Positions 1 to 6,384 of a DNA stretch of 11,606 bases are shown piece by piece (within the stretch, counting starts at the first letter, position 1; the number at the start of each line of letters is the position of its first letter). The DNA is taken from assembly GCA_002329325.1 (NCBI GenBank), contig DCTX01000090.1, forward strand, positions 1 to 11,606. Reading direction: 5' to 3'. A program made the translations under genes and the position numbers. The notes beneath the pieces were generated by a model, which was not told the origin of the DNA, searched no databases, and worked only from the letters and a program-made list of their open reading frames with translations. This DNA is from Anaerolineales bacterium UBA1429 (GTDB taxonomy: Bacteria > Chloroflexota > Anaerolineae > UBA1429).

Positions 1-300
1 AGTCGTCGAGCCGAGGGTGGCCCTGACCCCGGCGTTCCTCGCTGCGTACGCAATGCGCGCGTGGGGGTGAGGGCGATAGCGGCGCAAACACGGGGCACTC
101 TGCCAGAGGCATGCTTGGTTCGTGCGCTGGATTGTAGCAGGACTCCATGCGCGGCCAGGTTGCGTTGCCTTTGTCTGCCTTTGACAGGATGGGCGACGAT
201 CAGGTGGCCACGGCGTTCTTGGTCCTGCCGCTGGCTGAACCGAGATCCTGAGGCATGGCTCCCCTCCCCTTCACTTCTGTGAAAACCTCGTTTCGTAACC
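1..300. other. Region without a recognisable gene
   Basis: Short open frames cross this stretch on both strands, but none has a recognisable domain. Several are Arg/Cys/Trp/Ser-rich, as expected from chance translation of GC-rich DNA. The palindrome TGCGTACGCA lies at 43-52. On the minus strand a very strong ribosome-binding-like stretch (AAGGGGAGGGGAGCC before ATG at 256) precedes an 18-codon frame ending at 200. This could be a leader peptide or chance. I cannot assign a function, and the left neighbour is outside the window. Confidence 0.5.
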
Positions 301-302
301 CC

Positions 303-331
303 TTGACTCCCCCATGCGCGGCTCGTATACT
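303..331 (+). promoter_or_regulatory. Sigma-70-type promoter of the terminase-like operon
   Basis: A -35 box TTGACT (303-308) and a -10 box TATACT (326-331) are separated by exactly 17 bases. Each matches the housekeeping consensus at five of six positions. Transcription should start at about 337-340, giving a leader of roughly 40 bases before the ATG at 381. The start point falls on the palindrome at 339-354, so a repressor bound there would block initiation. Confidence 0.82.
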
Positions 332-338
332 GGTGACA

Positions 339-354
339 TAGAACGTTTGTTCTA
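339..354. promoter_or_regulatory. Candidate LexA (SOS) operator
   Basis: TAGAACGTTTGTTCTA is a perfect inverted repeat with 6-base arms around GTTT. Its core GAAC-N4-GTTC is the LexA box known from Firmicutes and close to the actinobacterial one. It starts 7 bases after the -10 hexamer and so overlaps the predicted transcription start, the classic position for a repressor. I saw no second copy of GAAC-N4-GTTC in the window. No lexA gene is present here, so the binding preference of the host LexA is assumed rather than seen. Confidence 0.75.
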
Positions 355-380
355 GTCCATAGCCGTATGCGAGGAGCGAT

Positions 381-833
381 ATGTTGCCGACCACGCCTTC
401 ACGCCCTGTCTTGCCCGCGCCCCTGGCCGGGCTGCTCGTTCCCCTGGGCCGCGACGTCCTGCAGCGGGTGGGGCGCGCCGCCCATCGCGCCCAGCCCCTG
501 GCCCGCGCCCAGTGCCACGCCCAGGAGGAGTGCGCCTGCGCCGACGACCTGGCCCTCATCAACCAGGAGCTGGCCAGCCTGCTGGCCGCCCGCGAGACCT
601 TTCGCGCCTGGTGCGAGCGCATGGCCCAGGAGGGGGGGCGCGGCCTGAACCCTGCCCAGTTCCTGCGCGCCTGGAGCGATTCCACCGGCCGGGTGATCCA
701 GCTTCTCAAGGCGCGCCGCGAGCTGGGTGGCGTCGGCGAGGCGGACGCCCTGCTGGATGCCGTCTATGCCGAGCTGGAGGCCGAGCTGCTGCGCGCCCCC
801 GACGCCGCGCCCCTGGCGGAGGAGACGCCATGA
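381..833 (+). CDS. Small helical protein of unknown function, first gene of the terminase-like operon (candidate TerS-like partner)
   Basis: This is a 150-residue protein I do not recognise. The ATG at 381 is preceded by GAGGAG (371-376) at a 4-base spacing, and the TGA overlaps the next start (ATGA at 830-833). Residues 56-84, 92-112 and 118-138 look like amphipathic helices rich in Leu, Ala, Arg and Glu. The segment with RVIQLLKARRELGG is followed by an acidic helix and an acidic Pro-rich tail. Four cysteines lie at 45, 51, 53 and 78, the first three clustered. No transmembrane or signal sequence is visible beyond a mildly hydrophobic N-terminus. Its place directly before a terminase large subunit, its size and its helical character fit a small terminase subunit or DNA-recognition partner. 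That is inference from position only. An unrelated accessory protein is equally possible. Confidence 0.75.
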   Translation: MLPTTPSRPVLPAPLAGLLVPLGRDVLQRVGRAAHRAQPLARAQCHAQEECACADDLALINQELASLLAARETFRAWCERMAQEGGRGLNPAQFLRAWSDSTGRVIQLLKARRELGGVGEADALLDAVYAELEAELLRAPDAAPLAEETP

Positions 834-2299
834 GCCGCCCCGCAGCCCTGCGCCGGCGCCAGGCCGCCCTGGTGCGGGCCTTCTCCGATATCGGTCTCTT
901 TAGCCGCGCCGTGCTGCGGCGGCCGCTGCGCCACTATCAACTGGAGCCGGCCCGCGCCATCGCCGCCTCGGTCCTGCGCGGCCAGGGGCGCACCTTCGCC
1001 GTGATGATGGCCCGGCAGGCGGGCAAGAACGAGACCGCCGCCCAGCTCGAGGCCTTCTTGCTGAACCTGCGCCGCCGCGTGGGGGGATGCATCGTCAAGG
1101 CCGCACCCACCCATCGGCCCCAGGCCCTGAACAGCCTGTTGCGCCTGCAGACCGTGTTGGCCGAAGCCCCCCTGCCGCCCCTGGCCCGCGAGGGTCCCCA
1201 CATGCTGCGTTGCGGCCAGGCGCGCATCGCCTTTTACTCGGCGGCGCCGGGGGCCAACGTGGTAGGGGCCACCGCCGACATCCTCCTGGAGGCGGATGAG
1301 GCCCAAGACATTGACGCGGACAAGTGGCACAAGGACTTTGCGCCCATGGGCGCCTCCACCGACGCCACCACCGTGCTGTGGGGCACCGCCTGGACCGCCG
1401 ATACCCTGCTGGCCCGCACGATCCTGGCCCTTCGCGAGCAGGAGGCCCGCGACGGCCAGCGCCGGGTGTTTCGCGTGCCCTGGCAGGTGGTGGCCGAGGC
1501 GGTGCCGGCCTACGGCCGCCACGTCCAGCGCCAGATCGCCCGGCTGGGCCCGCAGCACCCCCTGATCCGCACCCAGTACCTGCTGGAGGAGATCGACGAT
1601 GTGGCCGGCATGTTCCCGGCCAGCACCCAGGCCTTGATGCGCGGCGCCCACCCTCGCCAGCAGGGCCCCACCGAGGGGCGCGCCTATGCCCTGCTCATCG
1701 ACGTAGCCGGCGAGGCCCTCTCAGCCGGCGACGCGCCGGCCGGGTGGCGGCGCGACAGCACCGCCGCCACCGTGGTCGAGATCGCCGCCAGCCCCCGGGA
1801 CGGGCTGGGGGGCGGCCTGCCGCGCTACCTGGTGATGCAGCGCTATGTGTGGACGGGGGCGCCCCATCACGAGCTGGCAGGCGCCCTGGCGCACCTGGCC
1901 GACCTGTGGGGCGCGCGCCACGTGGTGATCGACGCCACGGGAGTGGGCGCGGGGCTGACCTCGTCGCTGCGCCACATGCTGGGCCCCCGGTTGATCCCCT
2001 ATACTTTTACCGCCCAGAGCAAGAGCCGCCTGGGGTGGGAGTTCCTGGGGCTGTGCAACTCGGGGCGCTTCCTGGATCATCGCGCCGACGACAGCCCCGA
2101 GCAGCAACGCTTCTGGCGGGAGGTGGCCGCGGCACGCTACGAGCTGGCGGATGGCCCCAACCAGCAGATGCGCTGGGGCGTGCCCGATCCCGCCATCCAT
2201 GACGACCTGTTGATCTCGGCGGCCCTGTGTGCGGCGCTGCCCCAGGCGCCCGTGCCCCCCACCGAGTCGCACATTGTGGAAGCGGAGGATCCCCTATGA
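830..2299 (+). CDS. Terminase large subunit-like ATPase/nuclease
   Basis: This 489-residue protein has the full two-domain plan of phage terminase large subunits, the motors that pump and cut DNA during packaging. The ATPase domain has a Walker A variant ARQAGKNE at 61-68, Walker B ILLEADEA at 151-158 with D156/E157, and a coupling-like VLWGTAW at 182-188. The RNase H-fold nuclease domain has candidate metal ligands D291 (LLIDVAGE), D368 (VIDATGVGAG) and D458/D459 (HDDLLISAAL). Length and motif spacing are normal for the family and no residue is obviously lost, so it may be active. The frame is open far upstream, but GGAGGAG at 818-824 and the ATGA overlap with the previous stop fix the start at 830. 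It overlaps the sigma gene by four bases. No portal, head or tail gene is nearby, which makes it an orphan terminase. Relatedness to phage terminases is well supported; its actual role here is unknown. Confidence 0.88.
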   Translation: MSRPAALRRRQAALVRAFSDIGLFSRAVLRRPLRHYQLEPARAIAASVLRGQGRTFAVMMARQAGKNETAAQLEAFLLNLRRRVGGCIVKAAPTHRPQALNSLLRLQTVLAEAPLPPLAREGPHMLRCGQARIAFYSAAPGANVVGATADILLEADEAQDIDADKWHKDFAPMGASTDATTVLWGTAWTADTLLARTILALREQEARDGQRRVFRVPWQVVAEAVPAYGRHVQRQIARLGPQHPLIRTQYLLEEIDDVAGMFPASTQALMRGAHPRQQGPTEGRAYALLIDVAGEALSAGDAPAGWRRDSTAATVVEIAASPRDGLGGGLPRYLVMQRYVWTGAPHHELAGALAHLADLWGARHVVIDATGVGAGLTSSLRHMLGPRLIPYTFTAQSKSRLGWEFLGLCNSGRFLDHRADDSPEQQRFWREVAAARYELADGPNQQMRWGVPDPAIHDDLLISAALCAALPQAPVPPTESHIVEAEDPL

Positions 2300-2958
2300 A
2301 TGCCCTGGATTCCCTGAGCGCCGCGGAGCTGGAGATGCTTTGGCGCGAGGCCTGGCGCATCGCGCGCCGCGCCTGCCGCACGACCCTGGTGCGCCTGCGG
2401 GCAGGCCAGGGGGGCTTTTACGGCGCCGACGACCTGCACCAGGACCTGTTCCTGGGCTTTCGGCGGTTGGCGCTGGATTGGGCCGCCCGGGAGCCGCGCC
2501 CGCCCGAAAGCGCCCTGTGGGCCGCCTGGCGACGGCACCTGTGGCACGGGGGCGCCCGCTACTACCGGCGGCGCCCGCAGCGGCTCTGGACCGGCGTGGA
2601 GCAAGCCGTGTCGCCCGAGGTTTTGGCCCTGGAGCGGAGCGACGATGCGGAGGAGGAGGCGGTCGATGCCCTGCTGCCGCCCCGGGCTGTGGGCCAGTTG
2701 GTGCAGCCCGATGAGGCGATGGCGAGGCTGGAGCGCCAGGATGCGGCGCGGATGCTGGCCGTCGCCCTGCAGACGTTGCCCGCCGAGCAGCGTCGCCTGC
2801 TGGAGATGGTGGCCCTGCAGGGCCGGCCCGTTGGTGAGGCCGCCCGGGTGCTGGGCTGGCCGAAGGGCCAGGTCACCTACCAGCGCCTCTACCGCGCCCG
2901 CCGCGCCCTGGCGCGGGCGTTGCAGGGGGCCGAGCGCCCCCGCCCCAGATGCCCGTGA
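2296..2958 (+). CDS. Sigma-70 family (ECF-like) RNA polymerase sigma factor
   Basis: This 220-residue protein has the two-domain layout of small sigma factors. A region 2-like segment (about 10-95) contains DDLHQDLFLGF at 45-55, resembling the core-binding helix, and a Trp/Arg-rich stretch at 75-98 where -10 recognition would lie. A region 4-like segment (about 153-210) starts with LPAEQRRLLEMVALQG and continues into a helix-turn-helix ending in a YRARRAL helix. An acidic linker (115-145) joins them. The ATG at 2296 overlaps the terminase stop (ATGA) and follows GGAGGA at 2284-2289, so the upstream in-frame start is unlikely. Being last in an operon with a terminase, it could switch on other promoters after DNA damage, as late-gene activators do in phages. 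The target promoters are unknown. No anti-sigma gene is next to it. Confidence 0.82.
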   Translation: MNALDSLSAAELEMLWREAWRIARRACRTTLVRLRAGQGGFYGADDLHQDLFLGFRRLALDWAAREPRPPESALWAAWRRHLWHGGARYYRRRPQRLWTGVEQAVSPEVLALERSDDAEEEAVDALLPPRAVGQLVQPDEAMARLERQDAARMLAVALQTLPAEQRRLLEMVALQGRPVGEAARVLGWPKGQVTYQRLYRARRALARALQGAERPRPRCP

Positions 2959-2965
2959 ATGCAGA

Positions 2966-3003
2966 GGGCGCGCCATCCCGCAAACCTGCGGGACGGCGCG
3001 CCC
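2966..3003. terminator. Hairpin between convergent genes, likely bidirectional terminator
   Basis: GGGCGCGCCATCCCGCA (2966-2982) pairs with TGCGGGACGGCGCGCCC (2987-3003), giving 17 pairs with a single A-C mismatch and a 4-base AACC loop. It begins 7 bases after the sigma gene stop and ends 24 bases before the stop of the opposing MFS gene. On the plus strand it is followed by GGTTGTTT, a weak T-rich tract. It closely resembles the hairpin at 5299-5336. Confidence 0.75.
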
Positions 3004-3027
3004 GGTTGTTTCGGACTGGCGCCGGGT

Positions 3028-4263
3028 CTACTCGGCCATGGCCAGCTCTTGGGCCGGCTGGGGCTCGGGCCCGGTATGCATGCGCAGCACAAAGACGACG
3101 GAGATGACGATCAGGGCGGCGGCGAGCCAATACACGCCCTCGTATCCCACATAGGGAATCATGGCGCCAAAGATGAACGGCATGCTCACCGAGCTGACGT
3201 GGTCAAAGCTGACGCCTGCGGCCAGGGTGGGGTTCAGCTCCTCGGCGGGCGCCCGCTCGTGGGCATAGACATTCAGGCCCAGGTTGAGCACGGCTGCTAC
3301 GCGAATGACCACATAGATGGCGGCCAGGATGATCGGGTTGGGGATCAGGGCATAGCCGACGGCGGCCAGCGCCAGGATGCCATAGCTCACCGCCAGGGAG
3401 AGCTTGGCCCCAAAGCGGTCCACGGCCATGCCCAGGTAGGGCGAGATGAGCATGCTCAGCACCGAGGCGATCAGGAGCAGGGTGCTCGTCTGCCACACGC
3501 CCCATCCAAAGTAATCCACCAGCACCAGCAGGCAGAAGCTGCCCAGAATCTCCTTGCGCGAGCCCTCAAAGAATTTGAGCAGGTAAAAGCGCCAGTAGCG
3601 CTTCTTGACCACCATGCGGGGCTGGTCTCGCTCGATGGCTCCCAGCCGGGAGGGGAGCCGCCAGAAGACGAGGGCGGAGAGCACGATGATGGTGCCGCCG
3701 ATGACATAGTACCAGCGCAGGGCGCTCTGCGGGGCGTTGCGGGTCAGGTTGGAGGCCACCGCCAGGGCGCCGACGCCGGCGATGCCGGCCAGCGATCCCA
3801 CCGAGGCCAGCAGCCCCAGGATGCGCCCGCGGGTGCGTTCCGTGGCCAGGGCCAGGCCCAGGGCCGGGCCCACGGGCTGATACAGGTGCAGCCCAAAGCT
3901 GGCGGCGACGGCGGCGGCCAGCAGGCCCGTGTAGGATTGGACCAGGGCGAAGCAGGTGAAGCCCAGGCCCAGCACCAGGGCCGCCCCGGCGGCGCGCCGC
4001 GAGAGGGGCAAGCGCATGATCAGCGCGGCGATAAAGATCAGGAGCAGGCCGGGGACTTCTCGGATGCCCTCCAGCCAGAGCACCTGGCCGCTGCTGATGC
4101 CCAAGGTGTCCACGAAAAAGTTCATGCGCACGCCGTTCAGGATGCCCTCGCCGAAACGCATCAAGAAGACGGCGATAGTGGTGATGGCCAGGTCTCTTGT
4201 CCACAGGCCTATCATGTCTTTGCCGAATAGCCGTTTGATACCCACGACCTTCCTTACCCCCAT
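3028..4263 (-). CDS. MFS-family membrane transporter
   Basis: This 411-residue membrane protein has about ten to twelve hydrophobic helices, a cytoplasmic-type basic segment near the middle (around KKRYWRFYLLKFFEGSRKE), and a short soluble tail. These features fit the major facilitator superfamily. Helix-rich stretches such as PGLLLIFIAALIMRLPLSRR and LISPYLGMAVDRFGAKLSL have the loop Arg/Lys and Asp-Arg-x-Gly pattern typical of MFS loops 2-3 and 8-9. The substrate cannot be read from sequence. The start at 4263 has only a weak ribosome site. A GTG at 4245 preceded by AAGGA at good spacing is a real alternative. The open frame extends further upstream, antisense to the methyltransferase, but that part has no membrane character. 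The gene is divergent from the methyltransferase and ends against the 2966-3003 hairpin. Confidence 0.87.
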   Translation of the reverse strand: MGVRKVVGIKRLFGKDMIGLWTRDLAITTIAVFLMRFGEGILNGVRMNFFVDTLGISSGQVLWLEGIREVPGLLLIFIAALIMRLPLSRRAAGAALVLGLGFTCFALVQSYTGLLAAAVAASFGLHLYQPVGPALGLALATERTRGRILGLLASVGSLAGIAGVGALAVASNLTRNAPQSALRWYYVIGGTIIVLSALVFWRLPSRLGAIERDQPRMVVKKRYWRFYLLKFFEGSRKEILGSFCLLVLVDYFGWGVWQTSTLLLIASVLSMLISPYLGMAVDRFGAKLSLAVSYGILALAAVGYALIPNPIILAAIYVVIRVAAVLNLGLNVYAHERAPAEELNPTLAAGVSFDHVSSVSMPFIFGAMIPYVGYEGVYWLAAALIVISVVFVLRMHTGPEPQPAQELAMAE

Positions 4264-4299
4264 GATGATTGACGCCTTGCGGCGGGTGCACTGGCGCAC

Positions 4300-4328
4300 A
4301 TTATCGCCTGTATCGCGCGAATACTCAA
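4300..4328 (-). promoter_or_regulatory. Promoter of the MFS transporter gene
   Basis: On the minus strand TTGAGT (4328-4323) and GATAAT (4305-4300) are separated by 17 bases. The -35 matches four of six and the -10 five of six consensus bases. The expected start near 4293 leaves a 30-base leader to the ATG at 4263, or 48 bases to the GTG at 4245. Confidence 0.65.
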
Positions 4329-4383
4329 GTTTGGCGATACGGTGTGTAGGCGTGTCTGCCGGCACGATCACTACACTATCGCC
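4302..4383. repeat. Three copies of GGCGATA in the divergent promoter region, possible operator
   Basis: GGCGATA occurs at 4333-4339 on the plus strand and at 4302-4308 and 4377-4383 on the minus strand. The copies at 4333 and 4377 form an inverted pair, and both have GTGTAG close by (GGCGATACGGTGTGTAG and GGCGATAGTGTAGTG). One copy overlaps the MFS -10 box. Centre spacings are 31 and 44 bases, roughly three and four helical turns. A shared regulator is possible; chance is not excluded. Confidence 0.35.
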
Positions 4384-4401
4384 GGATGGGACCTCGGCCC
4401 C

Positions 4402-4431
4402 TTTACGGATGCCCCCCATCGCCAGTATAAT
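4402..4431 (+). promoter_or_regulatory. Promoter of the methyltransferase gene
   Basis: A perfect -10 box TATAAT lies at 4426-4431. A weaker -35, TTTACG (4402-4407), stands 18 bases upstream. The predicted start near 4438 gives a leader of about 30 bases that contains the AGGAGG ribosome site. Confidence 0.7.
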
Positions 4432-4467
4432 GGGAGTGAGCCGCCACATCACAGCAGGAGGAGGGCG

Positions 4468-5292
4468 ATGACAACATCGGATCCTGGCTGGGCCACCGCC
4501 CGGCCTGACGACCTGGATGAATGGACACGCTGGAAATCCAGCCCCCTGCAGCAGATCGACTTTGCGATCCACATCCACTATCTGCACCAATACCTCAAGC
4601 GCGAACACCGCGTGCTGGAGGTGGGTGCGGGCGCCGGGCGCTTTACCCGAGAGATCGCCGCCGTCGCCGAGCGGGTTGTTGTCGTGGATATCTCCCAGGA
4701 AAAGCTGCAGCGTAACCGCCGCCATGCCGAGGCGCTGGGCTATGCCGGCGCCATCGAGGAGTGGCGCCAGTCCGACATGCGCGAGCTCTCGGCGGATTTC
4801 GCCGAGGGCGAGTTCGATGCGGTGGTTTGCTTCGGGGGACCCTTGAGCTATGTCCTCGACCTGCGGGAGAAGGCCCTGCACGAGCTTGTGCGGGTAGCCC
4901 GGCCCGGTGGCCTCTTGCTGCTGAGCGCCCGCAGCCTGTGGGGCATGCTCCACGAGAACCTGCCTCGCATCCTGAGCCAGGTGGACCCGCGCATGAACCG
5001 GGAGATCATCAACACGGGCAACCTGGGCCCCAGCCAGGTCGCGCCGGTGGATCGCTTCTGGCATGCCTATCGCGCGACCGAGTTCCGCGATTTCGTTGCC
5101 GGCGCAGGTTGCGAGGTGCTGATGCTCTCGGCGAGCAACTGCCTCACTTCCACCTGGGAGCAGGTGTTGCCCACCTGGCATAGCGACGAAAGGGCCTGGA
5201 ACCACTTGCTGGAGCTGGAGATCGAGGCCAGCCGCGAGCCGGGCTGCCTCGACATGGGGGCTCACATCCTGGCCGTCGCGCGCAAGCTGTAG
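4468..5292 (+). CDS. Class I SAM-dependent methyltransferase
   Basis: This 274-residue soluble protein transfers a methyl group from S-adenosylmethionine to an unknown acceptor. The Rossmann methyltransferase signature is clear: motif I VLEVGAGAGRF at 49-59, the acidic residue ending strand 2 at D74 (VVVVDIS), an SDM motif at 102-104 for the adenine side, motif II FDAVVCFG at 116-123, and the PGG turn at 146-148 before strand 5. The C-terminal half (about 155-274) is an acceptor-binding region I cannot assign. The ATG at 4468 follows AGGAGGAGGG (4456-4465), so longer upstream starts are rejected. The gene is monocistronic, with its own promoter and a hairpin 6 bases after the stop. It is divergent from the MFS transporter and may share regulation with it. 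Confidence 0.9.
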   Translation: MTTSDPGWATARPDDLDEWTRWKSSPLQQIDFAIHIHYLHQYLKREHRVLEVGAGAGRFTREIAAVAERVVVVDISQEKLQRNRRHAEALGYAGAIEEWRQSDMRELSADFAEGEFDAVVCFGGPLSYVLDLREKALHELVRVARPGGLLLLSARSLWGMLHENLPRILSQVDPRMNREIINTGNLGPSQVAPVDRFWHAYRATEFRDFVAGAGCEVLMLSASNCLTSTWEQVLPTWHSDERAWNHLLELEIEASREPGCLDMGAHILAVARKL

Positions 5293-5298
5293 AGGACG

Positions 5299-5336
5299 GG
5301 CGCGCCAGCGTTCGCAGCCGCGAACGCTGGCGCGCC
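5299..5336. terminator. Hairpin between convergent genes, likely bidirectional terminator
   Basis: GGCGCGCCAGCGTTCGC (5299-5315) pairs perfectly with GCGAACGCTGGCGCGCC (5320-5336) around an AGCC loop: 17 pairs without mismatch. It begins 6 bases after the methyltransferase stop and ends 5 bases before the stop of the opposing Gfo/Idh/MocA gene. No T-tract follows on either strand. Confidence 0.75.
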
Positions 5337-5341
5337 GTAGC

Positions 5342-6304
5342 CTAGCGCTTGACGGGCACCGGCGCGCCCTCGGTCAGAGAGCGTTGCGCCGCCTCGATGA
5401 TGCGCAGCGATTCCAGCACGTCGCGCCCCGCCAGGGGTGGCTCCTTGCCGGCCTGAGCAGAGGCGGCGAACTGGGCGATGGCCTGCGGCCGATCGCCGCG
5501 GGGCCCGCTATGGCGCACCTGCTGCCAGGTGTGGGCCGGCGCGTCCTCGCTGGAGCGGGTGCGATAGATCATCGGCTCGTCGGTCAGGTCGAGCTGGCCG
5601 ACCCTCCCCACGATGCGCAGCCCCTGAGGGTGCATGCCCGGCCCGCCGGGGACGCCGCGGCCCACCTGCAGGCTGCCCACGCAGCCATTGGTGTAGCGCA
5701 CCAGCATCACCAGCAGATCCAGCCCGTCCGAGGGCGGGGCCTCCAGCGCGTACACCTGCTCGGCCTGCAGATTCGTCAGCCAGCCGAACAGCCCCAGGGG
5801 CCGCAGCGCCTGGCGAAGCGTGTCCGCAATGGGCTGGGGGCGCAGCAAGTCATCGCGCCAGGAGATGATCTCGCCCAGCCACCCCGCGCGCACCAGGGCA
5901 CGGGCGGCCACATGGGCGCCGCTGACGGCCCAGGGCGCCGATATCCCCACCGCCGCCCCTCGGCTTGATGCCAGGGCACACAGCGTCTCCGCTTCGGCCA
6001 GGGGGACGTCCCACGGGCCGGCCAAGAGCACGTGCTTGCCGGCCTCCAGGGCCTGGCGGGCGGCCTGCTCGCGGGGGCCGGCGGGCAGGCTGATGTAGAC
6101 GGCCTGCACATCGGGATCGGCGCACACCTCCTCCACCGCCTCCACGATCCGGACGCTCAGCACGGCCTCCAGGTCGCGGCGCACGCCGGCGCTGGCCGCC
6201 ATCGCGACCGTCGCCTGCGCACCCTCGGCGGCGCCGATGTCCTGGTACGCCTGCAGAACAGCGTCTCCCTCGCCGATGATGCCAAAACGCAGATCTGTTG
6301 CCAT
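5342..6304 (-). CDS. Gfo/Idh/MocA-family protein, divergent (usual catalytic motif missing)
   Basis: This 320-residue protein has the dinucleotide-binding fold of the Gfo/Idh/MocA family, whose members oxidise or reduce sugars and inositols with NAD(P). It opens with RFGIIGEGDA (6-15, the glycine loop). It continues to VQAVYISLP (66-74) and ALEAGKHVLLAGP (85-97), the place where active members carry E-K-P. Here the triplet is A95-G96-P97, so the conserved lysine is absent. The usual TPN-x-x-H before it reads LPAGPREQ. The C-terminal domain (about 125-320) is recognisable by layout, but I do not find the usual DxxxH signature. The ATG at 6304 follows AAGGGAG at a 7-base spacing. It is last in the SMP-30/URO-D operon, 80 bases after the URO-D gene. 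It may be a binding or regulatory homologue, or use different residues. Confidence 0.82.
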   Translation of the reverse strand: MATDLRFGIIGEGDAVLQAYQDIGAAEGAQATVAMAASAGVRRDLEAVLSVRIVEAVEEVCADPDVQAVYISLPAGPREQAARQALEAGKHVLLAGPWDVPLAEAETLCALASSRGAAVGISAPWAVSGAHVAARALVRAGWLGEIISWRDDLLRPQPIADTLRQALRPLGLFGWLTNLQAEQVYALEAPPSDGLDLLVMLVRYTNGCVGSLQVGRGVPGGPGMHPQGLRIVGRVGQLDLTDEPMIYRTRSSEDAPAHTWQQVRHSGPRGDRPQAIAQFAASAQAGKEPPLAGRDVLESLRIIEAAQRSLTEGAPVPVKR

Positions 6305-6384
6305 TTGAATACTCCCTTGACTCGTGCAGTTTGATCCGTCTGTTGCCCGGCTCGAGCGGGCGGCCCGTCCGATGCGAGACCGGC

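Noticed and set aside
200..256. 18-codon minus-strand frame with a very strong Shine-Dalgarno-like site
   Set aside because: The G-rich stretch could be chance. The peptide has no known features and no gene follows it in the window.
764..1651. Minus-strand frame across the terminase gene
   Set aside because: Low-complexity Gly/Gln/His translation; the plus strand holds the Walker and nuclease motifs.
1..2958. Complete prophage or gene transfer agent
   Set aside because: No portal, protease, capsid, tail, lysis or integrase gene is visible, and the sigma gene is followed by a terminator and ordinary metabolic genes. The left side is outside the window, so this cannot be excluded fully.
2959..4230. 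Long plus-strand frame antisense to the MFS gene
   Set aside because: Its translation is Gln/Gly/His/Asp-rich without any fold pattern, while the opposite strand encodes clear membrane helices.
4264..5265. Upstream extension of the MFS reading frame to 5265 on the minus strand
   Set aside because: It runs antisense through the methyltransferase, has no membrane or domain character, and crosses both predicted promoters. It reflects GC-rich codon bias.
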